NCBI GenBank assembly: GCA_905182995.1
Contig: CAJJDP010000039.1
Location: 319,722 to 383,721, forward strand
Direction: 5' to 3'
Source of the DNA: Paramecium octaurelia
Lineage: Eukaryota > Ciliophora > Oligohymenophorea > Peniculida > Parameciidae
Length of the DNA stretch: 64,000 nucleotides
Shown here: piece by piece, positions 53,325 to 62,059 of the stretch
How positions within the stretch are numbered: position 1 is the first letter of the stretch
Layout: every line of letters starts with the position of its first letter
Notes under the pieces: generated by a model
The model's input: the letters and a program-made list of their open reading frames with translations, nothing else
Told to the model about the DNA's origin: nothing
The model's database searches: none
Made by a program: the position numbers and the translations under genes

Positions 53325-54153
53325 TCATTCTTCTTTTTTTTTATTTTTCTCAGATTTATCGCTGTTTTTAACTTAGGAGGATTTCTTCTTTTCTTCATTT
53401 TCAGTTTTGGATTAAGTAGAATCCTTTTTTTCATTCTTTTCAGATTTTTTCTTATCTTTTTTAGGACTAGACTTACAACAACCTGAAATTAATAAAAACT
53501 AATACTATTTAGTATTAAAACAATTGGCACTAAAATGAAGATTGCGAAAATCAAATATTCCTTATTTTTAAGAAGTATGTGTTTCAATGAAAACTTGGTG
53601 AGATCAAATTATTCTGTAATGGGGGCTTCGTTCAATTGAGTAATAATTTCTTGATCCATTTCTTCAGACTCTATTTATTCTTATCTTCTCTTTTCAACTT
53701 CAGGTCTCTTGACCCATTAAGTCTGTATTAATTCTTCAACATCCTTGATGATTTCAATTAATTAGTTGAGTTTAGCTACTTCTTTTTAAGTATTGATGAA
53801 TCTGTCATATTTAATATTTTCATGAAGATGGATATATTTTTCTAAGTCTAATTGTTGATTTTGTAATCCATCTAGTATCTTAGAATATAAGAGATAAAGA
53901 TTACTCTAGTGACTTCTCTTTATTTGACATTAATTAAGCATTTATCAAGTGCTGCTGCTTAGACTACATAAATGGCATCATCCTAATTATAATTCTATTC
54001 CTTTATCAATTTTCCAATTTGTGGACTAGCTTAGAGTGATTAGACCTGTAGTATGTATCTGGAAAATATAACACAAGCTGCTTCTCTCAATTCTTCTTCA
54101 TTAGTTTTGGCGGAGACTAATGTGAAAAGAATTATGTGAATAAAATTGATCAT
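53325..54153 (-). CDS. Type I membrane protein with Lys-rich cytoplasmic tail, unknown
   Basis: 259 residues, ATG 54153, introns of 26 nt (near 53885) and 23 nt (near 53490), TGA 53325-53327; exactly 260 codons. Signal peptide MINFIHIILFTLVSAK, a helical luminal domain (REAACVIFSRYILQVQSLQA, DAIYVVQAAALDKCLI, FINTQKEVAKLNQLIEIIKD), a single membrane helix (YLIFAILILVPIVLIL), then CC and a tail of about 50 residues that is nearly all Lys, Glu, Asp and Ser. An in-frame ATG at 54189 would add 12 residues, but would weaken the signal peptide and overlap the V-ATPase gene end. The Lys-rich tail suggests an ER or endomembrane resident, by inference. Confidence 0.75.
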
Positions 54154-54185
54154 ATAATAATTATTTATGTAATTGTTATTAATAC

Positions 54186-56197
54186 TCATTTATCTGTTAA
54201 GTTTCTAAATGCTGATTTGATCTCGTCTACGAATTTAGTGAAATAATTCATCAATTCTTATTTAGGTTGTTTTGGATCCTATAATAATAGAATAAGATAA
54301 TACCTCAAACTTCATTTATGATAATTTGACAAATTATGGCTTAGTTTGATTCAAGATGACATTCCAAGTGATTTTTGCATCTCCTGATGATTCAACGATG
54401 GCTTTCTTTCCACACTCAAAGAATGAAACTATGCATCTCATCATACCAATAGTTTTATAGAGTGGACAATTATAATCATATTTACTGAAAGCATCTTATT
54501 ATAAGAAATCTTCTCTGATGATTTTGGCAATCTAAAAATAGAGATCATTTATCATACTTCCAAAGATAATTTTTAATCCTCAGATAGAGAATCTCTACCG
54601 ACCAATTGGACAATTTCATTCAATTCAGATTCTTCGTGCAAGATTTATTTGAACATGACTCTCAAATGAGAAAACTCTGGATCAAAGGCATTGAAATATG
54701 GTTCAAGAATCTTTTCGTAATTAGAGTTGGAGATGGTCCAATTTACGGATGGGAAATGCTTTCTCTAAGCCAACTTCTTATCTAATCCCCAAAAGACTTA
54801 AACAATAGTAAGAGTGGCAGTTGTGACTGGATCTGTGAAATCCTAAAGATAATAAGTATGTCTATACTCCTCCTGGGGGTGAAACGGCACCGACAATAGT
54901 AATGGATCCTTCTCTGTCAGGTGAACCTCTGCATCTGACTCTTCCTGCTCTTTCGTAAAATTGAGCCAATTTGGATGCCAAATAAGCGGGATAACCTTAA
55001 TCTGCAGGCATTTCAGCCAATCTACCAGAGATTTCTCTCAATGCCTCTGCCCATCTTGAAGTTGAATCAGCCATCATAGATACATTGAAACCCATATCTC
55101 TGAAGTATTCAGCCAAAGTAATTCCTGTATAGATGGATGCTTCTCTTGCAGCCACAGGCATGTTGGAGGTGTTGGCGACTAAACAAGTACGCTGCATAAT
55201 GTTTTCTTCCCTTCCTTTCATTTGAATAGTCAATTCTGGGAATTCACTGAGCACTTCAGCCATTTCATTTCCTCTTTCTCCACATCCAACGTAGATGATA
55301 CATTCAGAGTTTGAATATTTAGAAAGTGCCTAAGAAATACAAGTCTTTCCACATCCAAAGGCTCCTGGGATACAACATGTACCTCCCAAGACTGATGGAT
55401 AGAGTGCATCAAGAACTCTTTGTCCTGTAAGGAGTGGTGTATTACCCTACAATTTCTCAATGATAGGTCTGGGTTGTCTGACAGGCCAGAAGTGACTCAT
55501 TCCATATTAGTGTTTCTTGCCATCTAATTCTACTTCCAAGACTTTGTCCTTTAAAGTGTAATTGCCTTCAGGTGCAATGTAAGTGACTCTTCCTTGGACT
55601 CTTGGTGCTGTCAATATTTTATGTTCATCAAAGAGATTATTTTCAAAGACTGAGCCGTAGATATCACCACCGCTAATCATTGAGCCTACTTTGATTGTAG
55701 AGGAGGGTTTGAACTCCCAAATTCTGTCTTGATCCAATGCAGGGATGTCAACACCTCTTGGCACAAAAATGGAAGCAGATTGTTCAGCAATGACTTAAAG
55801 GGGTCTTTGAATACCGTCGAAAATTTGAGTCAAAATACCTACATAGGTTTAGTATGAATACCTGGTCCCAATTCAACTGAGAGTGGGGACTTTGTTCTCA
55901 TGACAGGATCACCGACTGTCAATCCAGCTAATCATTTATAAATGAGCTTTAAGTACATGTATCTTCGTAACATTGAATAGATGCATTATCACCTTCTAAT
56001 TTAATGATTTCACCAACCAACTTATCCCAACCGACTTTCACTAACTCAAACATCTTAGCTCCTGCCATTTTCTCAGCCACGACCACTATTCATACTAGAG
56101 AACACTAATTACATGGACCAGCCACTTTGAACACTCTACCAAAGCTACTCTCTTTCTCCTGCAACTCTTCCAATTGAGTCTTGCGCTATTTATTCAT
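54186..56197 (-). CDS. VMA1: V-type H+-ATPase catalytic subunit A
   Basis: Six introns (23-29 nt) give exactly 619 codons from ATG 56197 to TGA 54186-54188, the normal 618-residue size. The sequence tracks yeast Vma1 throughout: [52 protein letters not shown], the P-loop [58 protein letters not shown] and DPVTTATL. Subunit A hydrolyses ATP in the V1 sector and drives proton pumping into acidic organelles such as vacuoles. No intein is present. Part of this gene (55577-56197) is repeated twice more further right next to assembly gaps. Confidence 0.97.
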
Positions 56198-56237
56198 ATC
56201 TTTTTTAATAAAATTTATATTTAATGAACATCACTAT

Positions 56238-56625
56238 TCACAACCTAAAACTTGAAAAGACCTCTTATAATTCTCGATTAGCAATTGGTTTGCATCTCTC
56301 GAAATTCTTAAATTCCTTATCCTTGTAAGCCTCATTATGAAAACATTCATAAGTTTTTTATTTCCAATACATAATTCCATATTCTCATCATTATAATCAT
56401 CAAAATACCGAGTCTTTTTAGTGCTCTCTCTGATCGTTCAGCAGTCTTTTACATACATTCAATGTATTTCTACTCATTATCTAAATTCTTGTTCAAACAT
56501 TCCTTCTCTTTAGTCTAAACCATCTTTTATAACATATCATAGTTCTCTTTTACAAATGGAGCTATCTCATTTTGATACTTGTCTAATTCGAAATAGTCAC
56601 CCACAGTCTTTAAAACACCAGCCAT
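56238..56625 (-). CDS. Small four-cysteine helical protein (copy 1), unknown
   Basis: 120 residues, ATG 56625, one 25-nt intron (GTATTTTGATG...GATGAG), TGA 56238-56240, exactly 121 codons. Helical and charged with cysteines in two pairs: CLNKNLDNEQKYIEC and CFHNEAYKDKEFKNFERC (spacings 13 and 16). The size and helix-Cys-helix layout resemble mitochondrial intermembrane-space CHCH or small-TIM-type proteins, but spacings are not CX9C or CX3C, so the family stays open. It sits 40 bp upstream of VMA1 on the same strand. Identical copy at 59218-59605, diverged copy at 57734-58124. Confidence 0.75.
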
Positions 56626-56656
56626 TTTATATTTATTATTAGTTATTAAAATATAA

Positions 56657-57070
56657 TCATTTAAATCTCTTCTAGATATTTGAAATATTGTTGCTAGTTG
56701 TACTCTTCTTAGACTCCAACTTCGATTTAGGTCTATCAATCTCATTGATTGTCTATAATTGTTCTGTCTCTATCATTGTTTTCCCAAGAGACGATTTAGT
56801 TCCACTTGTATCATAATCTACGGAGGCATTCATACCTCTTTGTCTTTTAATGAGAGGACTAACTGATTGGATGGGAGATTGTCCTGAATTAGGTCTCATC
56901 TTCTAAACATTTGGAATTCGTTTCACATTCGATTCATAAGTTGACACACTCTGCTATTGTCTAGTCTAAACTGTGGCCTTCTTTATTTCATCTTGAGATT
57001 AGATTTCCTTTTTGTTTGCAATAATGAAACCAAAGAGGTGTAACTATGGATCGATGAACTTCTCTATTCT
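56657..57070 (-). CDS. 3' fragment of the helical protein gene at 59637-60575 (assembly copy 1)
   Basis: Reads identically to the C-terminal part of the gene at 59637-60575 (from HLFGFIIANKKEIQ onward, through VKRIPNVQKMRPNSGQSPIQ to the TGA at 56657-56659) but is cut by the N at 57071. Most likely not a separate gene but a duplicate of the same sequence in the scaffold. Confidence 0.8.
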
Positions 57071-57071
57071 N
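57071..57071. other. Single undetermined base (contig junction)
   Basis: One N between TTCTCTATTCT and ATGTAAGTGACTC; the latter jumps back to VMA1 internal sequence (equivalent to 55577). It marks a scaffold join. Confidence 0.95.
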
Positions 57072-57692
57072 ATGTAAGTGACTCTTCCTTGGACTCTTGG
57101 TGCTGTCAATATTTTATGTTCATCAAAGAGATTATTTTCAAAGACTGAGCCGTAGATATCACCACCGCTAATCATTGAGCCTACTTTGATTGTAGATGAG
57201 GGTTTGAACTCCCAAATTCTGTCTTAATCCAATGCTGGAATATCAACACCTCTTGGCACAAAAATGGAAGCAGATTGTTCAGCAATGACTTAAAGGGGTC
57301 TTTGAATACCGTCGAAAATTTGAGTCAAAATACCTACATAGGTTTAGTATGAATACCTGGTCCCAATTCAACTGAGAGTGGGGACTTTGTTCTCATGACA
57401 GGATCACCGACTGTCAATCCAGCTAATCATTTATAAATGAGCTTTAAGTACATGTATCTTCGTAACATTGAATAGATGCATTATCACCTTCTAATTTAAT
57501 GATTTCACCAACCAACTTATCCCAACCGACTTTCACTAACTCAAACATCTTAGCTCCTGCCATTTTCTCAGCCACGACCACTATTCATATTAGAGAACAC
57601 TAATTACATGGACCAGCCACTTTGAACACTCTACCAAAGCTACTCTCTTTCTCCTGCAACTCTTCCAATTGAGTCTTGCGCTATTTATTCAT
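57072..57692 (-). CDS. VMA1 5' fragment, diverged copy 2
   Basis: Corresponds to 55577-56197 and ends at the equivalent ATG 57692. By direct comparison I see only six base differences in 621 bp, five of them between about 57197 and 57244; the introns look the same. The downstream part of VMA1 is absent because the sequence starts at the N. It is probably the end of a contig from a paralogous locus. Confidence 0.8.
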
Positions 57693-57733
57693 ATCTTTTT
57701 TTAATAAAATTTATATTTAATGAACATCATTAT

Positions 57734-58124
57734 TCACAACCTAAAACTGGAAAAGATTTCTTATAATTCTCGATTTGCTATGGGTTTGCATCTGTCGAAA
57801 TTCTTGAATTCCTTATCCTTGTAAGCTTCATTATGAAAACACTCATAAGTTTTTTATTTCCAATACATAATACCATATTCTTATCATCATTATAATCATC
57901 TCATTACCAAGTCTTTTTAATGCTCTTTATGATCGTTCAGCATTCTTTTACATACACTCAATGTATTTTTACTCATTATCTAAATTCTTATTCAAACACT
58001 CCTTCTCTTTTGTCTCTACCATCTTCTAAATCATATCATAGTTCTCCTTTACAACTGGAGCTATCTCATTCTGATACTTGTCTAATTCAAAGTAGTCTCC
58101 AACAGTCTTCAAAACACCAGCCAT
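57734..58124 (-). CDS. Small four-cysteine helical protein, diverged copy 2
   Basis: Paralogue of 56238-56625: ATG 58124, TGA 57734-57736, with an intron 3 nt longer. Differences are frequent (for example ENYDMIQKMVETKEKEC against ENYDMLQKMVQTKEKEC), many of them silent or conservative, so the copy has evolved under protein-level constraint and is a real gene from another locus. Confidence 0.72.
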
Positions 58125-58160
58125 TTTATAATAATTATTATTATTAGTTATTAAATATAA

Positions 58161-58435
58161 TCATTTAAATCTCTTCTAGATATTTGAAACATTACTACTC
58201 TTCTTAGTATCTACTTTCGATTTTGGTCTATCAACCTCACTTATTGTTTGTAATTGTTCTGTTTCTATCATTGTTTTGCCAAGAGTTGATTTGTTTCCAC
58301 TTGTATCATAATCTACAGAGGCATTCATCATTCTTTATCTTTTTACAAGTGGGCTAACTGATTGAATTGGAGATTGTCCTGAATTCGGTCTTAGTTTCTA
58401 CACATTTGGTATTCGTTTCACATTCTATTCATATG
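58161..58435 (-). CDS. 3' fragment of the helical protein gene, diverged copy 2
   Basis: Matches the C-terminal part of 59637-60575 with many substitutions and a small deletion (the stretch corresponding to the sequence after NKKSTT differs), ending at TGA 58161-58163. It is cut on its 5' side by the N gap at 58436. Confidence 0.7.
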
Positions 58436-58556
58436 NNNNNNNNNNNNNNNNNNNNNNNNNNNNNNNNNNNNNNNNNNNNNNNNNNNNNNNNNNNNNNNNN
58501 NNNNNNNNNNNNNNNNNNNNNNNNNNNNNNNNNNNNNNNNNNNNNNNNNNNNNNNN
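58436..58556. other. Assembly gap of 121 N
   Basis: A run of N separating the diverged copy 2 from copy 3. The open frames that read across it are artefacts. Confidence 0.99.
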
Positions 58557-59177
58557 ATGTAAGTGACTCTTCCTTGGACTCTTGGTGCTGTCAATATTTT
58601 ATGTTCATCAAAGAGATTATTTTCAAAGACTGAGCCGTAGATATCACCACCGCTAATCATTGAGCCTACTTTGATTGTAGAGGAGGGTTTGAACTCCCAA
58701 ATTCTGTCTTGATCCAATGCAGGGATGTCAACACCTCTTGGCACAAAAATGGAAGCAGATTGTTCAGCAATGACTTAAAGGGGTCTTTGAATACCGTCGA
58801 AAATTTGAGTCAAAATACCTACATAGGTTTAGTATGAATACCTGGTCCCAATTCAACTGAGAGTGGGGACTTTGTTCTCATGACAGGATCACCGACTGTC
58901 AATCCAGCTAATCATTTATAAATGAGCTTTAAGTACATGTATCTTCGTAACATTGAATAGATGCATTATCACCTTCTAATTTAATGATTTCACCAACCAA
59001 CTTATCCCAACCGACTTTCACTAACTCAAACATCTTAGCTCCTGCCATTTTCTCAGCCACGACCACTATTCATACTAGAGAACACTAATTACATGGACCA
59101 GCCACTTTGAACACTCTACCAAAGCTACTCTCTTTCTCCTGCAACTCTTCCAATTGAGTCTTGCGCTATTTATTCAT
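58557..59177 (-). CDS. VMA1 5' fragment, copy 3 (same as copy 1)
   Basis: Reads the same as 55577-56197; ATG at 59177. The rest of the gene is missing at the gap. Probably a redundant assembly of the VMA1 gene at 54186-56197. Confidence 0.8.
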
Positions 59178-59217
59178 ATCTTTTTTAATAAAATTTATAT
59201 TTAATGAACATCACTAT

Positions 59218-59605
59218 TCACAACCTAAAACTTGAAAAGACCTCTTATAATTCTCGATTAGCAATTGGTTTGCATCTCTCGAAATTCTTAAATTCCTTAT
59301 CCTTGTAAGCCTCATTATGAAAACATTCATAAGTTTTTTATTTCCAATACATAATTCCATATTCTCATCATTATAATCATCAAAATACCGAGTCTTTTTA
59401 GTGCTCTCTCTGATCGTTCAGCAGTCTTTTACATACATTCAATGTATTTCTACTCATTATCTAAATTCTTGTTCAAACATTCCTTCTCTTTAGTCTAAAC
59501 CATCTTTTATAACATATCATAGTTCTCTTTTACAAATGGAGCTATCTCATTTTGATACTTGTCTAATTCGAAATAGTCACCCACAGTCTTTAAAACACCA
59601 GCCAT
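59218..59605 (-). CDS. Small four-cysteine helical protein, copy 3 (same as copy 1)
   Basis: Same as 56238-56625, offset 2980 bp: ATG 59605, one 25-nt intron, TGA 59218-59220. Confidence 0.75.
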
Positions 59606-59636
59606 TTTATATTTATTATTAGTTATTAAAATATAA

Positions 59637-60575
59637 TCATTTAAATCTCTTCTAGATATTTGAAATATTGTTGCTAGTTGTACTCTTCTTAGACTCCAAC
59701 TTCGATTTAGGTCTATCAATCTCATTGATTGTCTATAATTGTTCTGTCTCTATCATTGTTTTCCCAAGAGACGATTTAGTTCCACTTGTATCATAATCTA
59801 CGGAGGCATTCATACCTCTTTGTCTTTTAATGAGAGGACTAACTGATTGGATGGGAGATTGTCCTGAATTAGGTCTCATCTTCTAAACATTTGGAATTCG
59901 TTTCACATTCGATTCATAAGTTGACACACTCTGCTATTGTCTAGTCTAAACTGTGGCCTTCTTTATTTCATCTTGAGATTAGATTTCCTTTTTGTTTGCA
60001 ATAATGAAACCAAAGAGGTGTAACTATGGATCGATGAACTTCTCTATTCTGGTCTTTGCTCCATTGTTGCTTTTTTCAAACTTAATGAATTTTACACCTT
60101 TCTTCCACACCTTGTCTCTCTAATTTTCAAAATACCAACACAAAGGATAATTTAATTCATTATCAAATGGGATCTAAGCACTTTTAATTGTCTCGAAGAT
60201 CTCTGGCAAATGCTTGGCTTGACTCAACAATGATTATGGGATTTTGTTTACACAAATCTAATTTTATCAGAATGCTTACTTTGCCATCCATTGGCAAAAT
60301 GTTTGAAATCTCACAAAATCCTTTTTGTACTGTGGGATTGTCAAAAACAAGTTCGCACAAAAAGGCTGCTGAAGTCTTCCTCATTAATTAGTTTTTATCC
60401 TCAAAATTTGTTAGTATTTTTTGAACATCCGTAGGGGTAAGCGATTGAAATATCTCCTCCTAATGTTGCTTACTATCGTTCATATGACTCATTTAATAGA
60501 TTAACACACTTACTCTATGAGTTTCTGCATCGACTCAATCAAAAGATCAGGCTCTCCTTTCGTTTGCTTTTTCAT
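59637..60575 (-). CDS. Hypothetical helical (armadillo-like?) protein, 292 residues
   Basis: ATG 60575, introns of 26 nt (near 60490) and 34 nt (near 60230), TGA 59637-59639; exactly 293 codons. The N-terminal 110 residues are helical repeats (SLTPTDVQKILTNFEDKNQL, RKTSAAFLCELVFDNPTVQK) that recall armadillo/HEAT folds, followed by WYFENQRDKVWKKGVKFIKF and a disordered Ser/Lys/Gln-rich tail (RPNSGQSPIQSVSPLIKRQR). The 34-nt intron is at the upper size limit and is the least certain. Its start codon is 11 bp from that of the divergent kinase gene. This is the only complete copy; truncated ones lie at 56657 and 58161. Confidence 0.78.
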
Positions 60576-60586
60576 TTTTAATATAA

Positions 60587-62043
60587 ATGAATAACATTAA
60601 CACTGAAATACTCAACTTTCTAACCTACAGCAAAAACCTCATTACTAATCAACCTTATCAAATTACGTTCAACGGAGACACAGTGTGCATGTTCAAAGTA
60701 ATTTCAATGGCTACGTTTAGCTTTTAAATTGTGAACGGAATCTCAAATATATTTTAAGAATCAGGTTGAATGCAACCGTGGGATGGATAACCAAAACCGA
60801 TAGACTCTGCGGATTCATCATACATGTAGGTAACAAGTAGAAAAAGTTCTATAGTGACGATAGTTCTATTCTTTTTAAGTAAAAAATGTCTTTTCCTTAG
60901 ATTTAAAGAGTTACTTGCTTGCAAAGTAAGTTTTTATAATGTTTATGAATTCTACGACTTTAAGGAGTAAATCGGGAAAGGGGCTTCATCCAGAGTGGTG
61001 AAAGCTTTCTGCAAATTTACCTACAAATTTGTTGCAATCAAAATAATTGATAAAACAACTCTCAAGCCTTTAAATTACGTAGACAATCAATTCCTATTCT
61101 AAGGCCTCTTTGGAACAAGAAATCGAAATATTATTGAAGGTCAAGGACTCCATCTACTGCTCTCAGATAATCGAAATTTATTAGAGCCAATATGCTTTCT
61201 ATATTGTAATGAGATTATTGAGTGGACAATCATTGTCTACATATCTAGAGAATCAGTAAGGAGAAATTCAAAAGAAGTTAACAAACAAACAAATCTTGTA
61301 AATCATGAGAAGACTACTGGAAGGAGTAAATTACTTGCATTCAGTTGGAGTACATTAATTTTATTTAAATTATAAATTAGATCATACACAGAGATATTAA
61401 GCCTGACAATTTGATGCTGGCTGAATATGATAATTTTGATACAATCACCCTAATAGACTTTGGATTGTCCACATTTACTAAGGTCAACAGATACTTATTT
61501 TATAAATGTGGCACTCCAGGATATGTGGCTCCTGAAATTTTGAACTCCGCAGTTAGAAATCAGCAATCGGAGAGTTGCGATATCTTTAGTTGTGGATGCA
61601 TCTTTTATAGATTGTACGATTAATAAAATTTATAATATAGAATAACAGGGAAAAACGTATTTAAGGGCAGAACATATGATGAATTACTCCATAAAAATAA
61701 ATAATGCTTAATCGACTTTAGTGTTAAGTAAGAACAACATAGTAATCAGAATGCAATAAAATTACTGCACTCAATGCTTAGGAAGAATCCAGATGAAAGA
61801 ATAACAGCCAAAGCTGCCTTACAAAGTAGTTACTTTTATAATGAATCTCTCTTCTCAATCAATGATGAAAATTGGGACTCATCTCCTCTTGTTAATCAGC
61901 TACCTCATTTTACGGCTACGATTGGCAAAGTATTTTAGTTGACCGCTCGTGACTTTACAAGTCAGAAACTCATCATTCCGAGATAGAAAGATAACAATTT
62001 CTATTCCCCCCAATTAAGTCCAATTAGAAGAGATAAATAATGA
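60587..62043 (+). CDS. Serine/threonine protein kinase with N-terminal PH-like domain
   Basis: 442 residues, ATG 60587, five introns (23, 22, 25, 31 and 27 nt), TGA 62041-62043; exactly 443 codons. Residues 1-110 are beta-rich with an ending helix, consistent with a PH domain. The kinase domain has [10 protein letters not shown] (Gly loop), VAIKIID (ATP lysine), LEQEIEIL (alpha-C glutamate), [19 protein letters not shown] (catalytic loop), LIDFGLSTF (DFG) and [12 protein letters not shown] (APE), then [10 protein letters not shown]. All catalytic residues are present, so it should be active; the [10 protein letters not shown] segment is of CAMK type. A Ser/Gln tail of about 55 residues follows. 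Substrates unknown. Confidence 0.9.
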
Positions 62044-62059
62044 ATATTTAATGTTGATA

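Larger units (their letters stand above)
55577..57070. repeat. 1494-bp duplicated block, copy 1
   Basis: Reads the same as 58557-60050 wherever I compared, including introns and spacers; it ends exactly at the single N at 57071. Contains the 5' third of VMA1, the small Cys gene and the 3' part of the upstream helical gene. Probably the same locus assembled twice. Confidence 0.85.
58557..60050. repeat. 1494-bp duplicated block, copy 3
   Basis: Same sequence as 55577-57070, here with the natural right-hand continuation (GGTCTTTGCTCC...). It starts directly at the gap with the same ATGTAAGTG as the other copies. Confidence 0.85.

Noticed and set aside
54997-56197. Possible intein in V-ATPase subunit A (as in yeast VMA1)
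   Set aside because: The P-loop region GAFGCGKT to [11 protein letters not shown] is continuous and the protein has the normal intein-free length.
58367-58744. Open frames crossing the N run on both strands
   Set aside because: They are products of translating through N; the minus one is the VMA1 fragment of copy 3 joined artificially to copy 2.
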